From NCBI GenBank assembly GCA_004794655.1, contig SMMW01000141.1, forward strand, positions 1,056,501 through 1,120,500: 64,000 bases of DNA, written 5' to 3'. Numbering within the stretch: the stretch's first letter is position 1; each line of letters starts with the position of its first letter. The translations under genes were made by a program, and so were the position numbers. The notes under the pieces were generated by a model that was not told where the DNA came from, ran no database searches, and saw only the letters and a program-made list of their open reading frames with translations. Shown here piece after piece: positions 35,520-46,925 of the stretch. This stretch comes from Marisa cornuarietis. Lineage: Eukaryota; Mollusca; Gastropoda; Architaenioglossa; Ampullariidae.

Positions 35520-37699
35520 CTGCACATATAGAAAGATGCAGACGTTACCAAAACTGCGTTACGTACCACTTTAGAAGAGTTAGTCTAAAAAAAGCCCCCC
35601 AAAACCCCCCAAACTTGACTGGCTGGCTGGCGGGAAGTATTGTGGTAGGAGCAGGCCAAAGATAGCAAATGCTATAGTATTCAATATCTCTGGGCAAGCT
35701 GGCGAACGAACAAACGAACGAACGAGACAAGAAGATTCAAAAAGTATAAATTTAACTTCACCTATGAGGGGAACGAACTCGGAGGTAGCCGGCATACTTT
35801 CAGCGATAAGCAGCATGAAGACAGAGAAAGCCAGCAGCACGGTGATGCCCAGAGTTATTTTCTCTCCAGAGTCGGGGGGCAGCCAGAAGCCAAGAAGACT
35901 GAGGATCGTAAGCCAGAGGCAGGGAAAGATGATGTTGAACAGGTAATACAGCGTCTTGCGCCGGATGATGATGGTGAAGCGAACATCCGGATACGGCTCC
36001 TCGCAGCATTCGTAGTACATCTGACAAAACAAGAGGACAGATGAAGAAGGTTATGTTTAATCTGCTCGCTCATGTTATTGTTATGTTTACTTCAATTGTA
36101 ATTGTTTCATTTGTTATTGGTTTAGTGAATAGGGAAGTGCTGGTGCACCAAATGCGAGCTCTGCGATAGAACAAGTGCAACATGAAAAGAGCATGGCCCT
36201 AACAAGGATTAGAATAGTGGATCTTATTGTTTTTAGTATCGTGGTAAGTCAGTATTTTATCAGTTTTCACGCCAACTGTTTGAGACGGTTAAGTGCAGTA
36301 GTTTTCTAGGGCGACGTTTTTAAGTTAGTTCCCAGTCAAAAGATTAAACCTCTTTATTACCTCAAAGTTGTTTCCCTTTCATGTATCATGATTGCGACAA
36401 GTACCAATCTTCCTCTTCTTTTGTTGTTGCTATTCTTACATTCCCCATTCCCCATTCCCTGCAGTCTATTGTCATGTCACTATATTCTTAGCAGTCCGCA
36501 GATTAAGTTGTCTGGTAAGTAGGTTTTGGTATCGGATTGATTATCCTGGTCTTTTATTTCGCATCTTAATTAAGAACCGTTTTGATAACAACTCAGATCT
36601 TGTCTTTGGCTAAAAAGACCATCTTCAAATATTTTCTGCACATGAAATGTACGGGGACTAGTCCTCCTAAGATATCACGACTGAAATGGGGACGAGTTGC
36701 TCAAATCTGTCTCTACTCATCCTCCTTAATCCCCAACGAAAATATGCTGCCAATATATAAAAGGATTCTAAGCCGAAGTTCAAGAAAACCTAATAATATT
36801 TTTCTCGATGCTGATGCATGCATCGCCAAGAATATTTCCCGTCTGTCCTTTCTGTCGGCATCTTTGAGAGGAGGCATACCTTCAGTCGGCACCTTTGAAG
36901 CGATGTGCAGATTTTCTTGAATGCATAGAAATGTGAATGCCTTTCAGCAACCGTCAACATGGCTTTCAACTCTCTGTGATCCCCTCATGACCCTTTCATG
37001 CAGTTCCCATGCATAAATATTCTCGCATGTCTCGGAGGCTACAGCAGCTGAGTGAGGATATCACTCACAATCTCTACACTTCTTTCATCGGACCCCGGCT
37101 GTCGTGTTACAACAAGCAGTTCTCTTCTCCACCATAGATGAATATTTCGAAAGGCTTTTGATCTTTATGCATGCTATTGTATCAACAATCTCTGCAGCCA
37201 TCACTTGCTTTAGACAATAAAGCTAAGAAGCTTGCTATAAGGGTTACATAATATAATCTGAGGCAAAACGAGAAATGTCATTTTCTGTAAGAGACAAAAC
37301 ATTTGTATTTTTTGTTAGAATAAGATAATGTGATAGCATATGTTTGTTGCACTATACTTGATGTAATGTAACTACTTTTGTTTAAAATGAGCTTCTACAG
37401 CTCACTCAGTGACTGCTTTTCAGAAGAAAAAAACAATGTCATGTGTAGTCCCTTGAGGCTTTTAAGCGTGGGTGAGATTGTCCTGTGGCCAGTTTTTCTA
37501 AAGTCTGTTCCTGTTACATGTATCACTCTCTTGTTCCTCTTTTAATATCTGTTCTGACTCGTCTTAGTTTGGGTTAATGTGCTCACATTCTTGCTAAGTC
37601 TATGAAAAATCTCTGTTCAAAAGACAGAGTTACAGTAAAAAGATATCCTAATGTCTCAGGTTCATTGAAATTACAATGTACATTGATAGTTCCAAATTA

Positions 37700-37736
<37 letters not shown>

Positions 37737-38267
37737 GAAGATTTGTATAGCGCATATTCACACTCATAGAGAGCATGCTCTTAGCGCTTAAAACAAGGAA
37801 GAGACGTGGACTAAGTAGATAGAACACGAGGGGCGTAAGAATAAACGACAGTACTGACGACAAACAGAAAGAAAGATAGAAAACACAAAAAGACATCAAG
37901 TAACAGGAACAGAGAAATAATGTGATTCTGCAGAGAAAGATGGGTAGACAAGTAGCCAATGAGCGGGAGGGGGAGGGTAAGAAGGACGAGCATTGTGTGG
38001 ACTGTGTTAGGAGTAATGCTGAAGGAAGAGGTGAGTTTTAACAAAGTTATCATCAGTAAACATTTACAAATTATTTGCTCTCTCTAATCTGTAATGCCGT
38101 ATCAAGAAAAAAAGCAACATTTTGTATTAATTTTGAGAATTAGTCGTAAATAAAATGGATAAACAAACTGGGAAGAATTCTTATAGAATTTTCAGGAATG
38201 TACAACTGGCGTAGACAGAGTAGAAAGAGAGAATGTGGGGAGAAAGTGTGTTAGTGTGCGTACGTAC

Positions 38268-38330
<63 letters not shown>

Positions 38331-40084
38331 AGTACCTCTGTACGTCGTATCTGCCGTATCTCTCTCTATTACTTGTGTTACTACCTCTGTACGTCGTATT
38401 TGCCGTATCTCTCTGCATTACATGTGTTACTACCTCTGTACGTCGTATCTCCCGTATCTCAGTTGCCTCTCTATTACTTGTGTTACTACCTCTGTACGTC
38501 GTATCTCCCGTATCTCTCTGTATTACTTGTGTTACTACCTCTGTACGTCGTATCTGCCGTATCTCTCTGTAATACTTGTGTTACTACCTCTGTACGTCGT
38601 ATCTCCCACATCTCTCTCTATTACTTGTGTTACTACCTCTGTACGTCGTATCTCCCGCATCTCTCTCTATTACTTGTGTTACTACCTCTGTACGTCGTAT
38701 CTCCCGTATCTCTCATGTCTCTCTATTACTTGTGTTACTACCTCTGTACGTCGTATGGGGAAGCGGATGGCCGAGTGGTTAGAGCGCTGGCTACCGAACC
38801 GAGAGCACGCTGGTTAAATACCCGATAAGCGCAGCAAACTTCCCCCAGTCGACCCAGCTGACGGGAATGGGTACCTGACTCCATAGAGGGTTGGGGAAGG
38901 TAAGGCAGCGAGGGAGAGGAGATTGGCACCACCCTCATGTAAAAGCTGGCCCCTAGAAAAGTGGGGTCTCTAACACCTCACTCCCCTACGACCAGAAATG
39001 GTTTATGGGATGACCTTTACCTTTTTTACGTCGTATCTCCCGCATCTCTCTCTATTACTTGTGTTACTACCTCTGTACATCGTATCTCCCGTATCTCTCT
39101 CTCTATTACTTGTGTTACTACCTCTGTACGTCGTATCTCCCGTATCTCTCATGTCTCTCTATTACTTATGTTACTACCTCTGTACGTCGTATCTACCATA
39201 TCTGTCTCTTTATTACTTGTGTTACTACCTCTGTACATAGTATCTCCCGTATCTCTCTCTATTACTTGTGTTACTACCTCTGTACGTCGTATCTCCCGTA
39301 TCTCTCTCTATTACTTGTGTTACTACCTCTGTACATCGTATCTCCCGTATCTCTCTCTCTATTACTTGTGTTACTACCTCTGTACGTCGTATCTCCCATA
39401 TCTCTCTCTCTCTGTTACTTGTGTTACTACCTCTGTACGTCGTATCTCCCATATCTCTCTCTCTCTGTTACTTGTGTTACTACCTCTGTACGTCGTATCT
39501 CCCATATCTCTCTCTCTTTCTGTTACTTGTGTTACTACCTCTGTACATCGTATCTCCCGTATCTCTCTCTATTACTTGTTACTACCTCTGTACGTCGTAT
39601 CTCACGTATCTCTCATGTCTCTCTATTACTTGTGTTACTACCTCTGTACGTCGTATCTTCACGTATATATATATCTGTATTACTTGTGTTACTACCTCTG
39701 TACGTCGTATCTTCACGTCTAGCAGCTCCCACTCGCCGCTGTACACGTAGTTCTTCAAGTCCACTGCCGCCGAGCGGTTGGTGATGTCTACTTGAAATCC
39801 GTCATACGTCCACGACCCAAACTTCAGTTCACACTCCTGTGGAAAGTAGAAGTGCTAAAGTAAGACAACAGCTGAATTAAAAGAAAGAAACACCAATGGA
39901 GAATATCCAGCTTCAGCGCGAAGTCATTTGTTTCCATGTGGACCAAACGTTTATGGTTCCTGCTAAGATCCTTTTTTTGTCAAAAGTTTGATGATGTGTA
40001 ATCTTATAGTTTATGTTTGTCATTTTAATAGGTCACCGAGCACAGCATGACCCAATGTTGTGGTAGAGTGGTATACAAATATAC

Positions 40085-40121
<37 letters not shown>

Positions 40122-41535
40122 TTTTGACGACAGTTGTTCGCATGTCCAACAGAAATAATCCTCTGAGTGAAGTTTTTGCAGAGTTTTAAACAATTAACTC
40201 CTTGTCACACACAATGGATGAATCTCCGGCTACTGTACAAGATTGATAGTTCGGTAGTTGATCTGCGCAGGCCCTCATCGATTAAAAATATTAACATAGT
40301 TATGAAAGCTTTTCTTGGGGTCATACAAACAATGCAAACAGTTTTGGCGCTTTCGAAACACAATTATTGAGCACTAATCGAATTAAGCCCAACGATTCAC
40401 GGGTTCTGCATTTGATAGACGATTCATCTCAAAATAATGAGAGTTAATATGATAAATTACTCCTTATATCGTCAAATGGTGCATGCTTGTAATTGCTCTA
40501 CGATCTAAGAGGAATACCGCAAATGTTTGCTAACCTTCCAATCGCTGAATCTTACTCGCTTTTCGAATCGCATTAGTCATAAAAAGAACAAAAGACAGCT
40601 ACAGCACAATACCTTTGACCTGGGACTTAAAAAAAACAACTTAACATGCAACTTTTGCACTTGGATCACAATCAAACCTTATAAAGACAACGGATGCAAA
40701 ATTCGGCAGATAAACGCAAACATTTTCTTTTAAAGAAGCTTATTTACTTCTGCTACAGCTACTATCAAACTGAAAATAAAACAATAGCTGACTTTGTTAA
40801 CTATTTTGTATGGATTCTTGCTCTCACGCCCTCGAGATGACTTGTCAAAAGCGCCCACCCTGAGTCGAAATCTGATATATCTAAATTATCAACGCATGCC
40901 AATGTACCCCAAACATGCGCAGTAAGCACGAATTATAAATAAGTAGGAGTCTCCACAAACTTGAGAAACTGACCGAAAAGGTAATCTGTTTACCGGTTAC
41001 TAACGGGTTACCGACAGGATTAAGATTTCATTAAACACATAGCGACTACTTCGGAAGGATTTTCAAGTCAGATGTCTTATGACCACCAGCTGTCACCAAC
41101 TTTTCCGGTTCTTTGTCCCTCTGAGACTAGTCCACCTGTAACAACTCTTCTCTGTGCACTATATTCTTGCCAGTCTGGTGTCAGGCTCCGCCCTCGCTAC
41201 ACCCACACCACATCAGTGGAGTTATAAACTTGATGCTCAGTAATACATTACGAGCCAGGGTTTTGGGAAGGTGGGAGGACAGACTCTAATGGAAATTGCT
41301 TCTTACTTGATCATCGAAGGGGAAGTAAGTGATGTCGATTTTACAGGAACTGCGAAATTTAGCCGGTGGCGGCCAGAAGACATTGCCTGTGTGTTTAACC
41401 ATCGCCTTGCTCTTCATGTAGCCAGTAGTGAAGTCGTCGGCGCTACACAGAGGATGCTTTCTTTAGGCCAAGGTATTCACAGATATTCTGACAGGTCTCT
41501 TCACTATTCCCCCCACCTGTCTTCCTCTCCATTAT

Positions 41536-41578
<43 letters not shown>

Positions 41579-41777
41579 TACACTATCCTGACACACATGC
41601 CCACAGACTCACTCATACACAGAGACATTCATAGATACATGCTGTCACATACACAAATGACCACGCTCTTATACACACGCATGCACACATACAGATATAT
41701 ATATATTTTGACACACGTATGCGCGTACTGACACAACATGCATGCGCACTGACTCACACACCTATTACATACTAACG

Positions 41778-41812
<35 letters not shown>

Positions 41813-42424
41813 AAAGAAAGAAAAAAAAATAAAGACAGGAAGCGTTTGCGGAGAGAAATATTAAACCTTTTTATCAACAGGGGCTTTTTATTGCAGGGGT
41901 TAGGTAGATTAAAAAACAGAGATGTTTATAAGCCAACAAAACAAGCAACACTTCAATAAAACAAATTAAAACCGAAAAGATAACAAACAAAAAACAAAAA
42001 CAAACAAACAAACAAAAAACAAAACCAAAAAAATCCCCCCAAAAAACAAACCCGCTTTCTTCCATGCTAACCGCCTTTATTCCGCTCACGAACATTATTG
42101 AAGAAAATAAATACATGTACCAACAAAATGTAAAAGCTGGAAGTTTTAAAAAACAGTTTTTGGCTGCAGACTTGGAGTCGTAACAATCCAGTGAACGTGC
42201 GCAGGCGGACGAACATGTAAAATAAAGATAACACACCGCGAAACGCGTCTGTAGTTATTGTGGATGTCGTATCTATGGTGATTGTTATCAGCATGTAGCT
42301 AGCTATTGGTATACCTGTTGTAAAGCACTATGTCAGGCAGCCAGATTTTTTCGCAAGGTATTCGCAGGGTTTGCAGACCATTGTAGTCCTTAGGATCCCA
42401 GGTCAGCCGCTCGTCATCCCACTC
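34210..42424 (-). CDS. Nicotinic acetylcholine receptor alpha-type subunit, 5'-incomplete
   Basis: Five 3' exons: 42315-42424, 41307-41442, 39696-39836, 35762-36020 and 34210-35519 (stop 34210-34212). All boundaries and phases close, giving 651 residues. In order they encode loop A (WLPDIVLYN), the Cys-loop [15 protein letters not shown] with the canonical 13 intervening residues, loop B (GSWTYDG), loop C with vicinal cysteines (YYECC, which marks an alpha subunit), M1 after [11 protein letters not shown]2 with GEK and a leucine gate, M3, a cytoplasmic loop of over 300 residues, and M4. Glutamate at M2 position -1' predicts a cation channel. Closest in motif to the alpha7-like group. The 5' exons (signal peptide, first extracellular strands, the usual 45-nt exon) were not found up to 64000. 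Confidence 0.93.
35762..36020 (-). CDS. Nicotinic receptor exon: loop C, M1, M2, M3 start
   Basis: Acceptor tttgtcag, then [15 protein letters not shown] (vicinal cysteines), [16 protein letters not shown] (M1), [18 protein letters not shown] (entry of M2), [15 protein letters not shown] (outer end of M2 and loop to M3). Pore positions: E at -1', T at 2', L at 9', V at 13', E at 20'. Ends in phase 1 before gtgaag. Confidence 0.95.
37700..38045 (-). repeat. Dispersed repeat family A, copy 4 (longest)
   Basis: Reverse-oriented copy beginning with an AAT run (37700-37734), then GAAGATTTGTATAGCGC, GAGAGCATGCTCTTAGCGCTT, GTTACTTGATGTC and TCTGCAGAATCAC in the complement, extending to the GTGTGGACTGTGTTAG block shared with copy 2. 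Confidence 0.8.
38271..38328. repeat. GT microsatellite
   Basis: About 29 GT units directly before the minisatellite in window orientation. Confidence 0.95.
38330..39720 (-). repeat. About 49-bp minisatellite built from a receptor exon-intron boundary
   Basis: About 22 units of 47-54 bp. In gene orientation each unit contains AGATACGACGTACAGAG (the last 17 exon bases) followed by GTAGTAACACAAGTAATA (intron), then a variable GAGA tract and ATACGGG. The copy nearest the exon (39690-39712) is the functional donor; the others lie in the intron. Most units keep CAGAG|GTAGTA intact, including those with the CATCG variant. The opposite strand is open in several frames ([13 protein letters not shown] repeats), which comes only from the repeat. 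A SINE interrupts it at 38757-39027. Confidence 0.93.
38757..39027 (+). mobile_element. tRNA-derived SINE inserted in the minisatellite, with target duplication
   Basis: The head GCGGATGGCCGAGTGGTTAG has a clear A box (resembling Leu/Ser tRNAs); a degenerate B box follows at GCTGGTTAAATACCC. The body contains GACCCAGCTGACGGGAATGG, GTACCTGACTCCATAGAGGG and GATTGGCACC, and it ends in a short T run. The 9-bp sequence ACGTCGTAT, part of the minisatellite unit, flanks it on both sides (38748-38756 and 39028-39036). The body matches the minus-strand copy at 25581-25770. Confidence 0.88.
39696..39836 (-). CDS. Nicotinic receptor exon: loop B and strand before loop C
   Basis: A 141-nt exon opening [18 protein letters not shown], then [19 protein letters not shown], ending KIRRTE. 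The final RRTE corresponds to KRSE at the same exon end in vertebrate alpha7, so the boundary is ancestral. The donor (CAGAG|gtagta, at 39690-39695) is the edge of the minisatellite at 38330-39720: the last 17 exon bases and the first intron bases are repeated over and over downstream. Confidence 0.9.
40088..40119. repeat. ATT microsatellite with retroelement-like tail
   Basis: An ATT run preceded by TGGTATACAAATATACATT, similar to the tail of family A. It lies in the receptor intron between 39837 and 41306; the rest of that intron is unremarkable AT-rich sequence. Confidence 0.8.
41307..41442 (-). CDS. Nicotinic receptor exon: Cys-loop
   Basis: The exon starts [20 protein letters not shown] and contains [20 protein letters not shown], ending DDQ before gtaaga. 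It supplies the first Cys-loop cysteine; the second is at the start of the next exon. Confidence 0.92.
41539..41809. repeat. AC-rich microsatellite region
   Basis: AC runs at 41539-41573 and 41781-41809 joined by ACACAC-rich degenerate sequence, in a receptor intron. AAAC-rich sequence follows at about 41985-42040. Confidence 0.9.
42315..42424 (-). CDS. Nicotinic receptor exon: loop A region
   Basis: A 110-nt exon, the size conserved for this position in many nicotinic receptor genes. It reads [20 protein letters not shown] and ends WLPDIVLYN, entering in phase 0 and leaving in phase 2. Acceptor gacag, donor AACAG|gtatac. Confidence 0.92.
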
Positions 42425-43071
42425 CTGTCCACAGAATACAGGAAATTAAAGTTGAAATCATCATCATTAGTACCCCGCCTCCCTCTCCCACCCTCACTGT
42501 TAGCACCATCATCACAACATTTAACATTTTGCCACCATATTCTTCCAGCAAATTCATATACAGATGCAGCACAGTGCACGCACAAGAACAAGCAACAACT
42601 CTTGACATTATTTTGAGGGGGAAATGGCAACCAATCAACTAGAAAACTCCCTTGAATGTAAATATTTGAAGAAGTTGTGAAGAAATTTAACAAGAAGAGC
42701 AAGATGGAGCACGATCCATCAAGAGCACCCATGTGTCTCTCTCAGAGATCAAAACAAGACTGAGAAAGGCGAGGCCGTGAAATCGATGTTGGAAGAAGAA
42801 CAGACTCTGAGCAACTTTGTGGACAGTATTGCACGCACTGATCTCATTGTGGCCAGAGGTTCCAGCCCCCACCAGCGCGGCACAACGCCAAAAATGACAA
42901 ATGGAATTGTCATGGTCGATGGCTCGGCAATGGGTTGAACCTCAAAGTTTGCTCCTGCGAATGAGGGAAATCCTGTGGAGAGTCAAAGCGTTGATGCATT
43001 TCATTCTTGCGCCTTGGATATTGTACCTGGCTCATGTCTATTCTTCGTGAGGAGCAGGGCAACCAGAATGG

Positions 43072-43073
43072 TA

Positions 43074-43138
<65 letters not shown>
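43072..43138. repeat. ATG/TGA trinucleotide microsatellite
   Basis: About 22 perfect GAT units. It gives poly-Asp or poly-His in open frames, which should not be read as coding. Confidence 0.95.
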
Positions 43139-43140
<2 letters not shown>

Positions 43141-46004
43141 GCAACTTACTGAAGTACTCCATTCCTCTACCGGAAGTCTGTATGCTGTTTGATTCCTGTA
43201 TTTTTTTTCCAAAGTATCTTCACTTTACTTTTAATGTTATTGTTATAAAACATTACCGTTAGACCCAAATTGAAATCTTAGCGAATTTTTTCCTCAAAGC
43301 TGGACTAAAATGAGTGCTAGGTCCACTTCATGAGAAAAACTCACAAGAAGAGCTGCAAAAGTACAGGCGAGAGAAACATCGAAGGAGAGAGAAAGCTGAT
43401 TAGCAGATGACAACCCAGCTCTGCCTTAACTCTCGTTTTTGGTCTGACCTTCCATTAATTGCCAGCATTGTGCTAAATAATTACTGAAAATGATTAATCT
43501 TTCATTTTTGTTCACAAAAATTCTAAATAAAGCTGAGGATATTTTTATTTTTATTTCGTTTCCCACATTCTATAAATAGGAACTGAATAAGCTGATACTT
43601 TTATTGATGATTTATATTGATTCCTATCTCTTTCTTTGCAAAGCACCAACAAAATAACCAGTTTAGAAAAGAAACATCAAACTTATTCTAAGTAACACAC
43701 AAGTGGGAAGTAATCAGGATATCGTGTTCGTTCATTTACTAGTCGATGGGAAAACACGTGTACACACCAACAAACCCTAGTTAACTTGACATCAATGTTA
43801 AGCCCTCTAAGCCCCTCGACGAACTTGAATGATGGCAAATAATTGGGAATGAAAGATGAAAGTCAGTTAACATATAGATCAAGAGGACAAGAAAAAGCCA
43901 AACAATAACTGTTTCAACACCTAAAGAGAAAATTCAAAGTTCGCAAGTCTGTGAACAAAAGTAGAAATGTCTGATAACATTAATCTATTTATGTATATCC
44001 GTTATTTTACGGTGTATCCTTTCTTTGAAGCATCATCTTTTGTTTTACTTTGATCTTAATTATAGCTGAAAGTTATCAACTCTGCCTTTAACATTGGAAT
44101 GCAAATGTAGAAGCTTGCTGTCTTCGTGAATCTTTTACCACATCCCGACCTTCATCTTGGGCTTTTATTCCTTCACTCTTCTGTCTGCAAAGTTTTGTAT
44201 GACAAAAATCACGGAGAGCGTATAATTAGTCTGCCACATATTTGTGTTGATGATCGGGAGTCAAACAGTCTCTCTAGACATATCAACACTGGCTTTTGGT
44301 GTGCTCGCTACTTCAATTCTATGTCAGAATCATAGGTCACAGGGTCACGTGACAGTTGATTTCGTGGAAGCAGACAAAGTTTCAATGAAGAATGACGCGA
44401 ATTTTGCTCCATAACAACGACATATTCACTGAACTTTGATCCCAGGAATTGAACACTTGTAAACTCTCAAATGATATTACTATCTGTGAAATCCTAAACA
44501 GTTTAAATTTGAATTCACAGTTTCTTTAAGGCCTACGTGACTCATCACCAAAACTCTCGTCTTGAGTAAGAGGCAGTCCATGTACACCTGATTACAGATC
44601 GTACTTATCGCCAGTTTATAGGAAGGGAGGAAGTATTGGTGTTTATGTGGAAACAGCAACCACCACTGTGTCACGCCATAGCAGCTGGCCCAAGAACTAG
44701 ACATGAAAGTGTTGTCAAGACGAAGCCCAGGAGGTCAGATTCTTGCTATGGTGGTGGCTAGCACTTACTTTGCACTTTAGCGAGCTGCCCGTGTAATATG
44801 TTAACACGTCTAAACACAAGTGTATGCCTTCAACCTGTCAAAATGTCTGGACAAGACAACATGCCTGGTAACATGCCACACGTCTGGGTAGGACTCCATG
44901 CCAGGTAAGATGCCAACATGTCTGGGTACGATTATATTCGTGGCATCATGCCGGCTTATCTCGACATGACTACGGGCCTTGTAACGGCAGCAGCGCCCAG
45001 CAGTAGTCCTGGGGTGGGTGGGTGGGTATCTCGTTACCCTCGAGGCTACTTTACTCTGAAACCGTAGCTATCAGCCAGACTCAAGGCGCGGACCTCTTGG
45101 TCATCTGCCGAACTCCGAGATTTTTGATAAAAAGATCTCATCTATATATTTACATCACCACCCCCGAGGCAGTCTTCCCTCCGCTTCATGGTTACAGCCG
45201 AAGGTGGACCTGACATGCAAAGAAAACCAAACAGTCGCAGTAAACAGGAGAAAAAACGTCACAGAATCACACATCGCCTTAACGGATTCACAGATTGTTG
45301 GAGAATTCTTGACATCGCTATCTTGCAAGACTAAAAAAATCGGAGACCCATTTCTCCTACTTTGATACATGCAGGAAAAAACCCCAAGATGGATTACAAA
45401 ACTAAGCCAGTGAACAGAGAAGCCTTTTCTGTGATGCACAATAATCTCAGATTTTGAGATGTGGATGATGAGGAGGGAAACAGCCATTAAACGAGGGCCA
45501 TAAACGTTACGGAAATCAACAAATGTTTGAGTTCTTTTATAAAAATACTGACTTCCAGATAACGCCAACATTATGGAAAGGCAGCACAATAACAGGCTTA
45601 AAAAGACAGTAGTGATAAAATGTTTTGTGTATAGCAACTAATAGAAAGTAAGGTTTTGTTAGAAACACCAGAGCTAAACATGTTTTTCACATTTAGAATG
45701 ATGGCAGAGAACCACCTGTAACCTCCCGCAACGCCGGCCGAATACCTGTCTCAGCTTTAAAGTGTTAAAGTTTAAAAAAAAAACACCAGGTTAAGATAAT
45801 GGATAGAATAGTTTACTCATCTGTGTGAAAATCAACCACGACTGGCATGGAGAGGACACTGTCCTGACAGTGTGTTGTAAATACCATGCATTATGTCTCT
45901 CTCTCAGGAATCAAGATGGTGAGAGGGTTCGAGAGGGCTTGACAATGTTCTTCTCTGTCGCTGTCCCCTTTGACATCGATAAACAAGCTCACAGTCTGTT
46001 GTAT

Positions 46005-46500
46005 ACATAGCTTCGTGTCAAGTTCTTGTTCTTATTATTCATATTCTTTTCTAGTTATTGTCTTTTGCTTGTTCTTTACTTATTTTCAGGTTGTTATACA
46101 TTTTTGGTTGTTTTCTTCTTATTGTGTTGTTTCTTTTAGTTGTTCTTCAGCATTTTATTTGTTCTTTTCTTGTAGTTGTTTGTCTTCGTTTTATTTTCTT
46201 AGTTTCATATTACTCTTGTTATTGTTTTTGTTTATTAGTTGTTTTTTCTTATATTTCTTTTCCTTATTTTTGTTGTTTTTATGTTCCTACTTTCTTGTTT
46301 TTTAATTATTATTGTCCTTGTCCTTTCACTGTTGTGTATATTTTTGTTCTTGTTTTTTGATTGTTTTTTTGTCTCGCTATTGTTCCGTTTCTTATGTTCT
46401 TGTTGTAGTTTTTTCTTTCGTGCGGTTTTTCTTTTTCTTTCTTTTTATGTTTTTTTTGTCTGGTATGTGTTCTTTGTTCTTGTTTTTTTCTGTTGTTTAT
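46005..46500. repeat. T-rich low-complexity tract
   Basis: About 500 bases dominated by T with recurring GTTCTT, TTTTGTT and TTCTTTT words on the plus strand. The hydrophobic ORFs on this strand are a product of composition. Confidence 0.7.
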
Positions 46501-46689
46501 GATTCTGCCATTAAATTTACCACTTATCTTGTTCTTAATTTTCGCGGCGTCCTAGACGTTCTTATTTTTATTGTTTCTCCCCTTGCTATATCATTTTTTC
46601 ATCGTCAAAGAAGTGCATTATCATTCTTCTGAAAAATTCCCAAGAACCACTCAGCGTGAACCTAGTAGAGTAGGATTTGGTATAACAAG

Positions 46690-46925
46690 TGGCATGCTGT
46701 CACGATCACAGCTGTGGAAAAGACTGTAATGTAGTAACACTAGCAGAGAGGTCTGTTGTATAAAAGATTGTAATGTAGTAACACTACCAGAGAGGTCTGT
46801 TGTATAAAAGATTGTAATGTAGTAACACTAGCAGAGAGGTCAGCTGTATAAAAGATTGTAATGTAGTAACACTAGCAGAGAGGTCTGTTGTATAAAAGAT
46901 TGTAATGTAGTAACACCATCAGCAG
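46690..46925. repeat. 44-bp minisatellite, about 5 copies
   Basis: The unit contains GATTGTAATGTAGTAACACT then AGCAGAGAGGTCTGTTGTAT. Copies differ by one to three bases, so expansion is fairly recent. Confidence 0.9.

Larger units (their letters stand above)
36021..39695 (-). other. Nicotinic receptor intron carrying the splice-site minisatellite
   Basis: A 3.7-kb intron. From its 5' end it holds about 1.4 kb of minisatellite with a SINE inside, a GT run, then family A copy 4, then unique AT-rich sequence. The ORFs at 36392-36920 look non-coding. Confidence 0.8.

Noticed and set aside
38757..38830. tRNA gene (Leu/Ser-like head)
   Set aside because: The A box is good but the B box is degenerate, arms do not pair, and a SINE body plus target duplication follow; it is a SINE head.
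38233..39784. Long ORFs of up to 253 codons on the plus strand
   Set aside because: They are the antisense of the splice-site minisatellite and owe their openness to the repeat.
42975..43262. Poly-aspartate or poly-histidine protein
   Set aside because: Translation of a GAT microsatellite.
45155..45637. 160-codon ORF with a hydrophobic start
   Set aside because: No domain, no splice partners, ordinary composition; likely chance.
45970..46632. Membrane-protein-like ORFs
   Set aside because: The T-rich strand gives Phe, Leu, Ser and Cys codons; hydrophobicity is a composition artefact.
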